The notes: generated by a model from the sequence alone, not told the origin. Counted from the first letter of the stretch, positions 1 to 12,530 are shown. The stretch: 64,000 bases of DNA from Euonymus europaeus (GCA_963580455.1 OY756971.1:18809001-18873000); one strand, 5' to 3'. Made by a program: numbers and translations.

Positions 1-290
1 TGCAGCACAAAGAAGAAGTGTGAGATAATCCATAATCCAGATGCAGTAGATAGATGTACACGTAGCCAGACAGGATGCCGACATAGTATGAATGATATTC
101 TTTTAAATGTGTAACACGTGTCCAGACGAAACAATCTTTTCCACTATTAAAATGAGTGCCAATCGGCATCATCGAGAATCTTCTACCAAAGACCAAAATC
201 TAGCTAATAATGTATGGCGAATCCAGCCGTCCATTGGGCCCATTCATATAATTTCAGCCGTAGGATTATCTAGGGTTCCCTTATATTTTG
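1..290 (+). promoter_or_regulatory. Upstream region with G-box, site II and telo-box-like motifs
   Basis: Upstream of the small candidate gene at 472 there is a G-box core CACGTG at 115-120, a site II-like TGGGCC at 235-240, and TAGGGTT (reverse telo-box type) at 271-277, followed by a pyrimidine-rich stretch from about 290. In plants, site II plus telo-box is typical of promoters of translation-related or growth-related genes and of snoRNA genes. That association is established knowledge; its application to this locus is inference. No clear TATA box position was fixed. Confidence 0.4.
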
Positions 291-471
291 GTCTCCTTCT
301 CCTCGGAAACTACGTTGTTCATTTCCCCTTCTGTGCTGTTTTCATTATTTATTGCCCTGCACGCAACTCTTTTTTTTAGATATTCTCTCTTATTAACTTT
401 GTTCCTCCTCTTGCCTGGACTTTCAAATTCATTCCGATCGGTTAACGATCTGTCTTTTGATCGTGGCTTTT

Positions 472-968
472 ATGTGTTTCGGTCCGATTTCGTATTCGGA
501 TGTTGAGCTTTCTGTTTCTTTATCAAAAGAGTTTTATACTCTTCCAGATCTATTGTCTGTGGATCGTTCTGTAGTTGTTTCTTCTTCAGATATGGAAATT
601 CGTAGCGATATTGATTTTGGATCAACCAAGTCTTATGGATTTGAGGAGGTATGCTCTCGATCTGCTTCTTGTCAGCTCATAATGTTTTTATAATGTTTAT
701 TTGGACTCTAAACTTTATCGGACTCTGTACTTGTATACTTTATTATTGGTTTTGCTGGAGTTTTGTGAGAGGATTATATTTTTTCTGTGCATCTCTTTTG
801 GAGCCGTATTTAAGGGATGCAACGGATCTGTTTGTTTGTTTCTTCCTTGAAGCTTCTGGTTCATGTATCTTTGCCACCACCAATCTATTGACGGAACACC
901 CCTTTGGTGTGCAGATGAATGTGGCGGCTGGTGTTCCTCTGCGGCCTTGGATGACGAATCGATGGTGA
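472..968 (+). CDS. Candidate small two-exon gene, 76 aa, unknown function
   Basis: Not recognised. Proposed exons are 472-648 and 915-968. Exon 1 opens with an ATG (MCFGPISYSD...), stays open for 59 codons and ends at a good donor, GAG|GTATGC. Exon 2 follows an acceptor (GTGTGCAG|ATG) in phase 0 and reads MNVAAGVPLRPWMTNRW then TGA. No signal peptide or membrane segment is evident; the middle is Ser/Asp rich. The 3' exon frame is also open further upstream, so another acceptor near 862 is possible. The promoter-like motifs upstream support transcription. It could equally be the leader of a noncoding RNA gene. Nothing downstream to about 3.9 kb gives a further convincing exon. Confidence 0.33.
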
Positions 969-3960
969 TACGATAGTAAGGCTTCGCAACTTACAACCCT
1001 GGGCTATCATTTGAGTCTGGCTGCGGCTTTATAGTCCGAAAGTCAGTCATGGTTTCGTGAGATCATGTTATCACATGTAATCTCCTGAAGATTACCTGGC
1101 AGAAAAGCCCTTTTACGAATGTTTTATTATGGTGTATGTGCTTTATTGTTTTCTCAGTTTGTGTGCTACTTATTATGAGGTAGGACTAGGAGGTGAAAAG
1201 AGAGAAAAGTAGAGGAAACTCGTGTGAGATGCTTTTGATTGATGTTTTGTTTGTTCTTGTCCGACCTTTGCCATGACAGGTGCGCTTGCATGGCAGGTCA
1301 ATCCCTAATAAAAAAATTTATTTTTGGGGTTTTCCGGGGGAGGTGGCACGGGGTTCATATAATTTTTTCCTTGCCCGGCTCTCCCCCGGCGTGTCTTCCC
1401 TTTTCTCTTCGTTTTTTCTTCTCCTACCCTTCCATTCTTTCACCCCTTTCGCCCTCGGACGCTTTTCAACACTTACTCTGATGATCGACTTCCAATATGG
1501 TATGGTATCATTATGTCACACTATTGGGCATTTGATCAAGCAAACCTGAGCAGTAAAACGGATTGGCATCATCAATTGAACTCCCAAAGGTATCGTTTGC
1601 TCCATACTACTTTCATATAGTTTAAATGTTACACACTTACATCTAGTTCTCACTCAGAGTTTCCTTCTAGAGAAGTAGAGATAATTATATGAACAAAATA
1701 CCCCACTTTTAATGCGACAGCAAATGATTACAAATTTGATATCTAAGGCAGGTAAAACGAATAAGAACAATGACTGGGATGATTATTTGGAGGTGGGCTG
1801 CCTAATGGGAAATATTTTATGAAAACTGAATCTCGGAGGTTATAATGTAATTTTGCATGTTTAGTTTTTATTTAGGTTTGCATTTAATAGTGTGAAGGAT
1901 GTCAACATATTAACTTACAGTATTGTACCGTCCCTGTGAAATGTTAAGCAACTAGAGGTAGCCAGTGGTATGCAATTGCCAGTTCCGAAATGCTGACTGA
2001 ATATTTAATATGGTGCATAAGCACTGTGCAGAATATTTACCCAAACTGTGATGAATGACATTAGTGTTATGTAATCTAAGGAGAGTTTTTGAATTTGTAT
2101 CGACTTCAAATTTAAATTGCCAAATCTGTCCAAGCAACTTGTCTTACGAAGTGTACTCATTCACAATCAATTCTCCTCTTTTCTTAGGTTTGTCATAATG
2201 CAGTCTTTTAATTTAAATGCAAATCCTCAATATGAGTTACTTTGGTTTTTTAATATTAAAGACATCAAAGGCATTTGTTTTATTTTACATGTGGCTTTGT
2301 TGAGGATCAAGAGTTAAATTCTGTAGTTTGGGATTTTATTCATTTTACGTTTGTTTTGATGTAAAATCTTAATGGAGTACGCTTATAATGTATAGTCAAT
2401 AGTCGATAGTCGATGTATACTATTGGTTTTATGTAATTGCTGAAGAAATCCGTTGTATTATTTGAATATTGTTGGCAATGCATGATTCTTTGAGAGCTCC
2501 ATGTGTTATGGATTTTTTGGCTTGGAGGAATGCTTTGCTGCCTACATTCTTTGACTGAAGACGGGGAGCAGAATGTCTTGGTATGGTTCAGTTGAGGAAT
2601 TGGATTACTTCTGGGTTTGACACGGCCAATGGAATCCTGTTGCATTGGTGCTACAAGTGTGCAGAATTATATTTCAGAGGTAAGTTGATGTGCTTATTGG
2701 TGGCATAGTGTTGAATTTTATGGTCATTCCTGACACAGGCGCTGGATCTGTGCTCAGGCTTGTGAGGCTTTTCAATTTGGTCGAGTCTTTGGCACACTTC
2801 TGAGTTTAAAGCAATTCCCTGGCTCAGGCTGGCTAAGCATTTGAATGTTCTCCCGTGCTGAATTTCAACATTATTGTTGCTAGTATATTTATCAGTTACT
2901 GCAGTGTTGTGGGATTCTCACTTTCTTGAGGCGTGGATCTGCTAATGCGCTATGGCTGTAATTGTTTTCAGTTGACTTGTGATTCCTTATTGTAATGACA
3001 GCCAAGAACAATTTGAACCTTGTTGAAACGTTAGGGCTATAAAAATCATGCCGACTATAAAAATCCATGGAGTATTACTTCGTTCTTGGCTGTCATTCTT
3101 GCTCCTTTGTCAATTGAAATGCAATTACTGAAAGGTGCATTGTAAATCAGTTTGCATTTTCTGGTTTTTTTTTCTTTTTTTTTAGCCTACGAGCTTGAGC
3201 TTGAATGTGTTGTGTAAGAAAGATTTACTTAATTTTTCTGTTTTTTTCATTGGAACTGTATTCTTTGATTTGATTTCACGGCAAACTGGGCCTAATTGTG
3301 CTGTTTGGAATTGTGTTTTTCCTTGCTTTTTAATGGAACATTGCTGTGGGTAGAGCACGTTTGCTTATTTGGGTTTTTTGGTAGCTGAATATTGAACTCT
3401 GGGATGTGGTTTGTGCTGGTAGCTAGATTTCTTATCTTATAAATGATGTTGAATGCAGGATTTGGGCCATAGTAACTGGCAGTTCGCAGTGATTTCTCCA
3501 TCTGCCAATGGCTCGTAATAAGCAGCAAGATTGTTGGGATTTCCTTAATCGTAGGTTTTGAATCTTGGAACAAGGTTCAAGTTGGTGTTTTGCTAATTAA
3601 TCTTAGTTATATTCGATGTAAAATGTGTAAAAGTCAAAAAATTTCGAATTGGAATTTTTTTTTTTCAACTTGATTCTAAGGGCTTTGCAGGGCTTGCTGT
3701 TCTGGTTATCTTATGTTGCTATTAGGTATCGTTGTTGATGGCCTAGTTCTAAGAATCGTAGAGGTTATGGTCTGGTGGTAAGGAACTTCTCGTTTATTCC
3801 TGTGAGCCATGTTCAATTTCTTATTCCATTTCCTAAGACTATTGATAACATAATGTGATGACTTACAGATTTGGGGTTTCAAATTGGTTTCAACTAGGAT
3901 CCTTACTCATGATTTGGCAACTTGTATTTATGTTCATTGGGCTGACTGTTCTCTCTGGTG
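969..3960. other. Stretch without recognisable gene
   Basis: Possible 3' UTR and introns of the small gene, then AT-rich DNA. The open frames on either strand are short, lack splice-site support and show no family similarity. The only structure seen is an inverted repeat at 2994-3097. A T-rich, intron-like composition (tracts of T, many GT/AG) suggests that part may be transcribed, but this is not demonstrable here. Confidence 0.4.
2994..3097. repeat. Perfect 16-bp inverted repeat with 72-nt loop
   Basis: AATGACAGCCAAGAAC at 2994-3009 is the exact reverse complement of 3082-3097. The loop contains two copies of CTATAAAAATC. The arms do not extend beyond 16 bp, which is short for a plant pre-miRNA. 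Confidence 0.6.
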
Positions 3961-3972
3961 TGTTTGATTTGT

Positions 3973-4060
3973 GGATCCATAAGCTCAAAGCGGTAAGAGC
4001 GCCTGAACGCTTGTTTGGGAGGACGGTGGTTCGAATCCATCTGGGTCATGATCAATTTTT
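3973..4060 (+). tRNA. tRNA-like sequence (probable tRNA pseudogene) with T5 terminator
   Basis: A cloverleaf can be drawn. The acceptor strand GGATCCA (3973-3979) pairs 6 of 7 with TGGGTCA (4042-4048). The D stem is GCTC/GAGC. The T arm is GGTGG-TTCGAAT-CCATC (4025-4041), and the B-box GGTTCGAATCC matches the consensus exactly. TTTTT at 4056-4060 would serve as a Pol III terminator. The anticodon arm is poor: one T-T mismatch, C instead of T at position 33, and a loop reading ACGCTTG. The anticodon would be GCT (Ser), but the type-II variable arm of tRNA-Ser is missing. I therefore call it a degenerate tRNA or tRNA-derived element. Confidence 0.5.
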
Positions 4061-4820
4061 CTGTGCAGTGTTATCCGGTGGTTCCATGACAAGGTCTTGC
4101 CCAATCCTCTAAGATACCGCCTTCTTTCGTTATTTTCATGGTGGAGTTCCATGCTTTCAGCATCATCTAGAACATGCGTGCACTTCTGAACGCAAATCGT
4201 ATAGATTCTATTGCTGAGAATCTTGAAGTTGTAATATGGCCAGAAAATTTAGCGACTTGATTTTTATTAGTTGTGGCTCGGTGAGTAACAGTTTCCTCTC
4301 TCGAAAATAGTTTGCTTGTCTGTCCATCCAACATTGAATGAATATGAAATGACTTTCCTCCAGTTTTGCATTTCTATTTCTATTTGTCGCTCTCTAGATG
4401 GTGGATGTAAAATCTAGCAAAAACACTTCCCGTTTTATTATTTATACTAGGCTTAAATTGAAAGCAAAGGAAGTAAGCAAACAGTAGCGCTCTATGGAGG
4501 CAATCAGCAAGCAATCGCCAAAGAAACCACACTCCACTTGGGTTCACAAAAACAAGTTTTATTTACAAGGAAACATAAGCCCTAAGAATATGAGCTGACT
4601 GCTATATCCTCATTCCACTCAATTTAGGGACCCAATTATGCATACACCCTTCCTCTTAAACAAGTACTATGACACATTTAGAGATCAGTTCAGACAGGAA
4701 ATACATGCAAAGAAAGGAGGGGAAAACTGTTAGGACACACAGAAAACTACTCAGTCAAAATCTGTGGTCATCCCATAAACAAGAGGTTACCTGCCTATGG
4801 ACAGAGGGAACTGACAAGGA

Positions 4821-7590
4821 TCAGATAAGTCGCCTCCTGAAGTTTCGAGTGGTTGTTTGGTAAGTACGAACCAGCAAGCCGACTCCTATACCAATTCCCA
4901 GACACATGCCTAGCCCAATTCCAACACCAACCCTCACACCAGCATTAAACCATGAAAGTTCACCATCTTCACCCTCCATGTATGCTGTCCTCCTCCAGTA
5001 GATGTTGCTATAGTCTTCATCGGCTTCAGGTTTGTAGTCTCTATATTCTGCAACCTGCAAATAAAAAATGAAATATGTTCAACCATGAATTATAGGCTTA
5101 TGTGGCCTTCAATACAAAATAAAACTTCGAACTTAAAGTCAACAACAGCAATGGGAGAAATTTTCAACTAAAGTAACCCAATGCTGTTTGGCAACCCTTT
5201 TAGGCTTGATGCAATGGTTACTAAGCACTGGTAAAAGAAATATTAATCAATCCACTGGGCCACTAATCCCCATTCAATAAAGCACCTAAAAGAAATATTA
5301 ATAAATCCATCTGCCAGTAATCTCCATTCATTCAAATGTCTTTCTTCCTCGGTTCTACATTAGGCTATATAAACCTCGACCAGTTCAAGAGAGAAAGCGT
5401 ATAGATCATGAAACGATGACGAAAAAAAAACTTGCCACAATTTACTAATAATGTGCATTGAGGATATTACACAAGCAAAATAACACAATATTTTTTTATA
5501 ATTTAATTTTATATAAGCAAGAGATCATCTGCCTATTTTGAACACGATATAAGACGACCAATTAAAATTACAACGGCATAAAGCTCATTAAACGCTTCCA
5601 AATATTTTTTTATTGGGAAAGAGTTTCAGCACAATCGTGTTAGATCTAAGCACCAATCTATTAGAGTCATAAAAATGGAATAATGGAAGGAAAAAGATGT
5701 CCAAAGCGTTACAGGAGGAGATGTATAGGCCTGCTAAACATATCAAAATCAGGGGCCAAATAGTCTGAAGCTCAGACAAAAAAACACATCTATGTTTAAA
5801 TTTTCATTCTCAAGTCAAGAACCAATGATTATCCAAGCATTGTCAAAGCCACCAAATGAAGTTTGAGAACATTATATATGCTTTGGTCGTCAGGCAGAAG
5901 TGTCATGCCTTCTCTTTTTCTTTTTTATCTTGCTGAGGAAAAAAATAATATTAGGTGGACCAACTGGGAGATAGTTGCAGTGCACTTCAAGGTGTGAAAC
6001 CATAAGCGTTGCCTTCTGGGGAAAAAATTCTGGAAAGGACCTAAATACAACTTTACCTGAATTAACCGAGCCCTAAATGCTTAAATATAAATACTGTATT
6101 CCTCTACAAACTGATTATTTTTGTTCAAGAAAATCAGAAGTGCTGCGAGGGCTTTTACTTGGCTGATTATTCTGGCCAACACAAGTCTTGTTGCGGGCAC
6201 AAAACATTCAAATTAAATTGAATCGATAAAGAAACACTCGATGTCCAAGATGCATAAGACTTCAAATTAATCACTGCCAGATCTTGATTAGCCTGCTCTG
6301 AACTGTGAACTTCTTGGGAAGCACCGAAGCAGGATTACAAGAGTCAATAATAATAAATCATTAAGACGTTGATGCACAGAAAAATGGCCACCGGAAAACA
6401 TCCAGGATTGCCCAGGAGATTCTGGATGGGACCACAGGTGGACAGCTAAAACCAAGTGGCTTTGAGACAACAGTGTGAGGTGGATAGTGGTAAGGATAAT
6501 ATTGAAAACAAGGCAACAAAAGTACAATCGATAGCCATCACCATTTGGAGACTGTGCCCTGCCCATACCTCAATATGACTTATCTAGGATAAGATTCGTT
6601 TTTTCAGTCAAGTATCAAAGCCTAGGAAGTATGGGGTTATCAATCAAGAAACATGTTTCTCGACAAGAAGCACATTCACAGGGAACAGCTAAGGGAGCTA
6701 ATGCCATCATCGCTGACATTTATTGACAGCATTTTCTCACTTTTGAAATCAACAGCACTTCATATCACAATTAATCAATTAACAAGTTTTAGATGTATGC
6801 CTCAAATTATGTTACTCTAAGTGCAACAAAATCCAAATGAGAACCCCAAAACTAGAAAAGCAATGCATACCTGAAGATCATGACTGGGTGATGAATCTTT
6901 CTGGGATTCAGTTGTCTCATACTCAGGGATCACATCCAGAGCACCCATCCGGTTATGCTTCTTCCGGAAACTAAGCAGCAGAGTCTTAGTTAAGATGATT
7001 GGTTTTCCTGAGAAGCAGCCAGCAACATAAACCTCTATTGTTGGTAATGACAACTCAGGACTCGAAATATGTTTTCCATTCAAAAAGCCAGAGCCAACAG
7101 TTATCGCCGAGTCACAATTCATGGTCCATCGCTTCCCATTACATTTCATCTCCCCAGTGAAGCCATTACTATTAGACATCTCCAAAACCCCTGACAGAAT
7201 GAGATCCTCTTTATCGAACACCTCGAATTTCACGCTCCCCGTTAACCTAACACTATCAGTGCTCACAAATGTGGCTTCTTCCGATTTTTTGTCCATCCGA
7301 TTTCGTCTTAGAAGTGAAGATACACCATCGGAATAAATACTACTTCTAGAACCATTAATCTCCAAAAAAGTGTGCGGACTTAAGGGTGTATGGATGAGAG
7401 TGAGCGACTCAGGGGTTGAATCATCAACCAGGAAATTACTCACTCTAACATAGAAGACTCTCAAATCGAACCAAGGAGATGACATTTTGGTGCAGAGTTG
7501 AAATGGCGCGTACTTAATAATCTGGAGACGACTGCGAGAATCGGCTACTTCGCCATTATCATTTTGTGATGTTTCATAAGGACACTCCAT
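4821..7590 (-). CDS. At1g01500-like protein with glycine-zipper membrane tail, 317 aa
   Basis: Two coding exons: 6871-7590 (240 codons, ATG at 7590) and 4821-5054 (77 codons plus stop), joined in phase 0 across a 1.8-kb intron (CTTCAG|GTATGC to TTTGCAG|GTTGC). The protein matches, from memory, the plant family typified by Arabidopsis At1g01500, which databases label an erythronate-4-phosphate dehydrogenase family protein. I see no dehydrogenase (Rossmann) motif, so that label should not be taken as function. Residues 1-240 are soluble and begin MECPYETSQND. Near residues 279-303 there is a hydrophobic stretch of alternating Gly (GVGIGLGMCLGIGIGVG), like a glycine-zipper membrane segment, then a basic tail RNFRRRLI. 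Length agrees with the family (about 320-330 aa). Anchoring to a membrane by the C-terminus is inference. Confidence 0.85.
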
Positions 7591-8620
7591 GATTCTGGAG
7601 CTTAATCCTCACTGAAACCCTCCAAGATAGATTGGTAAAGATATGGATGTAACCACAGACTGAAATCCGATTGCCACAGAAAAGCTGTTACATAATAAGA
7701 AAAGGGCTTTCTGTTCAGGCAATCCCAAATGACAAAACTGTTCAGGCAATCCCAAATGACAAAAACGTGAACAGGTAAATGAATAGAGAAGAAAAGGCAA
7801 ACCCAGAAACCAGAATGTTCAAAGTTCCATCCACAACCAAAGCAAAGCAAAGAAAAAGGCTGCCAGGTAATAAAGTATAAACAGAGACACCTAATCTTTA
7901 GGAACCGGAACCCTTGAAATGGGGGAAAGAGAAGAAAAAATCATAACTGAACCGAGATACGGTCCCAACAATAATATATGACCAATACAAAGAACATCAA
8001 AAGCATATAAAAACGGTATGAGATATTCCAAGTACCCAGTATCACAGCAAAATTTTAAGTGATTTAAGTTTATTCAGCATATGACATGATTCAAAAGCAT
8101 CAACCCCGCAGACTTCAATTCACGATTAACAATTTTTTTCTTTCACAGCACAGGAAATTTGATTACTGTGAACCTGAAAGGAAAACAACAGCTACTAAGT
8201 CGAATCATCACTTGGCTATCTACCTTTCCAGTTGCCAGCACATCCCAACTGGAACAAAAGAACAGCAGGCAGAACAAGTGTGGAATCTATGCCTTAAAAA
8301 CTCTAAAATAAAATAATATGGCAAAAAATATATATACCTGGAAAACTGCCTGCTGCGACGAGGAAAGAAAATATACTCGTCATACAAGAAGCCAACTCTC
8401 TCTCTCTCCCTCCCTCCCTCCCGAAATCTACAGAGAGCCACATATGAATAGGCTGGCATATAAAAGAAGTTTTTCAGAAAAGAAAAGCTTCCGTCCACAA
8501 GAACGAATACCCATATCACGCGTGACTTCCCCTATCACTTTCGACCGTCAAGGTTAGAGCTTTTCATTACCCACTAAGCAATTTGTGGCCTACAAATACA
8601 TAGTAGAAAGATGCAATTGT
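7591..8620 (-). other. Probable spliced 5' leader and promoter of the 4821-7590 gene
   Basis: On the minus strand a good donor, TTTTCCAG|GTATATA (exon end 8338), and an acceptor, GGGTTTCAG|TGAGG (exon start 7611), would define a 5'-UTR intron of about 0.7 kb just upstream of the ATG at 7590. The presumed first exon lies at roughly 8338-8560 and contains a CT-rich tract (8396-8421), common in plant 5' UTRs. No coding family was recognised in this stretch. The transcription start is not determined. Confidence 0.4.
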
Positions 8621-10996
8621 AAACTGTTGACTAAATCTATGAAACAGTGGACAAATATATAATAACACAGCTAAAAAGGGAAATAATAGATAAATATTAG
8701 AAGTGGATGTAATCTGGCCAGCTAGGGATTCCTTGATGGCACATTGATAGGTGGTCTCTGGTTGAGGACAATGGGTCCTCTATGACTCTGACCATGGCGA
8801 TTTTATCCGATTAGGAGCCACGAATTTGCATTCACAAGGCTGAGGGGTCTGGATTCCGAAAGGAATGTGAAAGCGTAGTGAGCAATTAACGGCTATAAAC
8901 ACGGGAGCGTGGGTCTGTTACAAAAAATTAAGAGCGTATCCGCTCTAAATCGTTTCTGGCCTCGAGTGTTTTTTTTTTTAATTATTTTGAGATAAGAGTC
9001 AAAATAGTCTTTGCTTCCGTTTCTTTTAGAGTATTATGTCTTATACTCTGTCACTCATACTTTCAGACACTATCAATTTTTACGCTTTACGAGAATTTAT
9101 ACTCTATAAGATATACTCTGTTCCAAACGGACTCTTTGTATTTTTTTTTAAAATGTCAAATAAGTTACTAAATGTTAAAATAGGATGAACAAGCCCTCAG
9201 ACTCGGTAGGCTGGGTTAAACGAGACTCTCGTAATGTATTTCATTAGAACGGCGTCTAGATGGCTGTTAAACTTCGTAAGTGTATTTTTTAATTATTTTA
9301 TATTCAAATGACATGAAAAATATATGGCGGCAGCCAAAAAAAATGAATATGTGCCAAATAAATTCTTGCACTAAAAAAGTAAGAAAATAAAAAAGTTTGA
9401 AAAAAGAAAAATATCATTCCGTTATAACAGCACCATCGTCTATCATCGATTTGATAATTTCATCTTTCTCCTTCATAGGGATAATATATTAAATCTCATT
9501 ATTTTATGTAATATTCTAACTCAATTTATTTAATAAAATATGCTTAGAATTTATCTTTTATTTTATATAGTATATGAATTGGTGCGTAGAGTTTAGATTA
9601 CACATGAAAAATCAATTTATAAGCTACTATCGGATATAAGTACATGATCATAGCTAAGATGGAATTGGACGAACTGTGGGTTTGGTTGTGGTATATACGT
9701 ATCTTGGTTATAGAAAACGGTATAACTTGAACTTACTGTACTAGTACACTTAGAGAGTACTGATCAAAACTATGTATGAGTCAATTTTCACAATATGACT
9801 ATATGGAAGATTGTACACTCACACTTACGTTATGAAATTGTTCATAATCTAATCTTGAATTGATGATACTCTCTTGAGAATGTTTATAGGATTTTAGATT
9901 GTGTCAAAATTCTGCAGATAGATTTTAATTAATTCAACACATTCAAGTAAGTTAAACAATAAACTCAAGGAATATTTAAAGATGTCAATGAAATATTATA
10001 TGTCAGTGACGTATTTGATTGACTGGTGTCTGTAATTTAACATGAGGATTTTGGTGAATAATTATAATGAAAGACTCATATTTAACTTGAGCTAAAACGG
10101 AGAGTGCAATTTTAGTGAAATATATTATAATTTATAGATTTTAATTATGCTCATATGTTTGGGCTGATAATTAAATCTATAGGAAGTCAATGTTCTATTT
10201 TTCCTTATCGGTCCACACTTTAGCCCATGAAATCCCAATATTATAAGTAATACGAAAACAGAATCAGATTTAGAAACATATGGGATGTAAGAGGAGGGGG
10301 GTTGTGGCGGAGGCCAACCCTATACACACACACACACACACCTAGTGTGTGTATTTTTCCTTGAAGTTTGGGGACACTAGTTGGCCTTTTGATTCTCTAA
10401 TCGTTTTCATAGTTTTGGTTTCTTGATTTCTTTAGGTTATTGGTATAAGGAGTCCACACTCTTAATCCAAATTTGAGAATTTATGCATATAGTAGAAGAT
10501 TAGTGGAATTGATCTGTCAATCAATCCGACCGACCCACTCGCTGTTCTTAAATTAATTTGAGATCAATTCAGTAGGATCTCTAGGTACGTTAATTTAGTA
10601 ATAGATTAATTGCATAGATCATGTCATGGTAATCAATAATTGATAAGAAAATTTTGAAAGTTGTTTTTCCATCGTTTATGTCTATGTGTTCCTTGTACGT
10701 TTTCGTCTGTTCCTATTTTCAACAATCCTCGTCAGCCAAAAAGGGAGGCAGAGGTGGAGAGAGGGGCAGAGACCATTAAGGTTTTTGTTTTTTAAATTAA
10801 GGTTTCAAATTAGGGTTATGTGTGTATTTACATAATGGGCTAGGTCGATTTCCACCTCATTTTTTCTTTACTTAAAAACAAATGTCATTTCATATAAAAA
10901 AATGACATAAAGAAAATTTTAAACCAAAAAAAATGAATCAAGGGCTAACGGAGCCGAGTCTGCAGAGTAGGACTTATTTAGCCCATTTTAAAAGTT
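8621..10996. other. AT-rich intergenic DNA with MITE-like and microsatellite sequence
   Basis: No gene seen. About 8930-9150 looks like a degenerate MITE: AAGAGCGTATCCG near the left and CCAAACGGACTCTTTG near the right are weakly inverted. There is an (AC)n microsatellite at 10324-10341 followed by GTGTGTG, which could fold back on it. The remainder is AT-rich and featureless to the eye. Confidence 0.4.
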
Positions 10997-10999
10997 TAA

Positions 11000-11392
11000 C
11001 CTCACGTTTAGTTGAATGAGATAATAAGTTTAAGATAAGCTGAGAATGAATTTATTGAGAGGGGGAGAATAGAGAGGGGTGAATGAGTTTAAAGATAAAA
11101 TTTTGTATGTTTGGTTAATGTGAGAATGAGCATGAATTTTAGTTTGAATTAATTGTAATATAGATAAAAAAAATATTGTATTACCCTTTTCTAATAAATT
11201 GATAATTTTATGTGATTTTAATTGAAGGATAAAATTGCCATTTTAAAAAAAAAGTTATTCTCCACAAGGGGAGAATAGAGGCCATGAGCTCATACTCATG
11301 ACCCATGTTCTATACAAATCAAACAAGAGAATAAGTTTTGACAAAGCTCATTCCCTTGCCTCACTCTCTATTCTCCCCAACCAAATGTGGGG
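11000..11392. mobile_element. Tourist-like (PIF/Harbinger) MITE, 393 bp
   Basis: Terminal inverted repeats CCTCACGTTTAGTTG (left) and the reverse complement of the right end, CCCCACATTTGGTTG, match at 12 of 15 positions. Further in, the subterminal GGGGAGAATAGAGAG block is also inverted (left about 11060, right 11362-11378). The element is flanked on both sides by TAA (10997-10999 and 11393-11395), the 3-bp duplication expected of PIF/Harbinger elements. No coding capacity. Confidence 0.8.
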
Positions 11393-11395
11393 TAA

Positions 11396-12214
11396 GGGTT
11401 TACTTGACATTTTTTTGCAAAGTACAAGGTCTATTTTTGACACTTATCCCTTTTATTTTATAAAAATCAAGAAGGTGTTTTGATTAGAATTACAACTCTT
11501 AACAATATTTTGTTGTGCCAAACAAAAAAACAAATGGATCGTGAAATAGACATAAATTTTGGACCGTTGAATATAACCCTAAAACATTTTATGTCATTTT
11601 TCACATTCAATTTGATTTTTGTTTGGCAAAAAAAAAATCATTAAACTCGTAATCTTGATCAAATCACTTAAATGCTATTTAAAAAATAAAATAAAAATTT
11701 TGAAGCCTAAAAAGTGAGTTATAGGGGGTCTGTTGTAAAAATTTTACAACACACCCTAATGTCACGTGCGTAAAGTTCCTACAGGCCGTGACACTAAGCT
11801 TCCCTATAAACACGCATGGTGTTTTGATGATGCTCGTGTTCTATTGCCCAGACCTGCCGTGTATTACAGCTGTGAGACACCTAGGGTTCTAGTCTTCTAG
11901 ACTATTCCGTCTAGTGTCCAGTCGTCCTCACTCCTCATCGAGTGTCTGGGCCATGCCAGCTGTGAATGCTTTTTAAGCATTTAAAATATTTTATTTTTTA
12001 AAAAAATCATTTTTATATTTTTAATCGATATTATGAATCTAACAATATTTTTTTGTTCAAAACAAATACATGTTACACGAAAAATGTATTAAATATCTTT
12101 TGGTTTGTAGTTAACGATCTAGAATTATAACACAGATTTCATGTTAAATTTGATTTTTGTTAAAAAAATATTGTTGGTGTTGGAGGCCTGTTGCTGGTAG
12201 AACTGCAACTGTTA
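11396..12214. other. Intergenic, nothing recognised
   Basis: AT-rich DNA with a slightly GC-richer patch at about 11755-11955. No open frame, splice pattern or repeat boundary that I can support. Confidence 0.4.
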
Positions 12215-12441
12215 GGTGATGTTTGGTTGGTGGAATGAAGGTGGCTTATGGAATGGGGATTCCCATTCCATCATTTGATGCAAAAAAAATTTGAGGCTCC
12301 ATTCCATTCCCTCCACTCTCTCTCATGAATTTTTATTCCCACATTTTTATGTGGGAATGAACCATTCCATGTGGAATAGACTATTTTGTCGTCAAGTAAA
12401 TATTAATTAATATATTTTACTTTAATTTGTTAATTATATAA

Positions 12442-12530
12442 TTTATTAACTTTAATTTTGTTAATTTATTAACTTTAATTTTGTTAATTTATTAACTTTA
12501 ATTTTGTTAATTTGTTAACTTTAATTTGTA
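12442..12530. repeat. 25-bp AT-rich tandem repeat, about 3.5 copies
   Basis: The unit TTATTAACTTTAATTTTGTT plus AATTT repeats with a 25-bp period, the last copy diverging (TTGTTAAC). It lies inside the left arm of the PIF-like element. Confidence 0.65.

Noticed and set aside
900..1140. snoRNA gene after exon 2 of the small gene (GGTGATACG and CTGA words)
   Set aside because: C and D boxes do not match the consensus with a proper terminal stem, and no guide region could be assigned.
2340..2645. 101-codon minus-strand open frame
   Set aside because: No recognisable domain, no promoter or splice context, and composition like surrounding noncoding DNA.
2994..3097. A miR169-like precursor, because one arm contains CAGCCAAG
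   Set aside because: Similarity to remembered miR169 stops after about eight bases, and the paired arm is only 16 bp, too short for a mature duplex.
7602..8557. Several open frames on both strands upstream of 7590
   Set aside because: They fall in the inferred 5'-UTR exon and intron; a direct repeat of GTTCAGGCAATCCCAAATGA (about 7720-7760) creates the repeated peptides.
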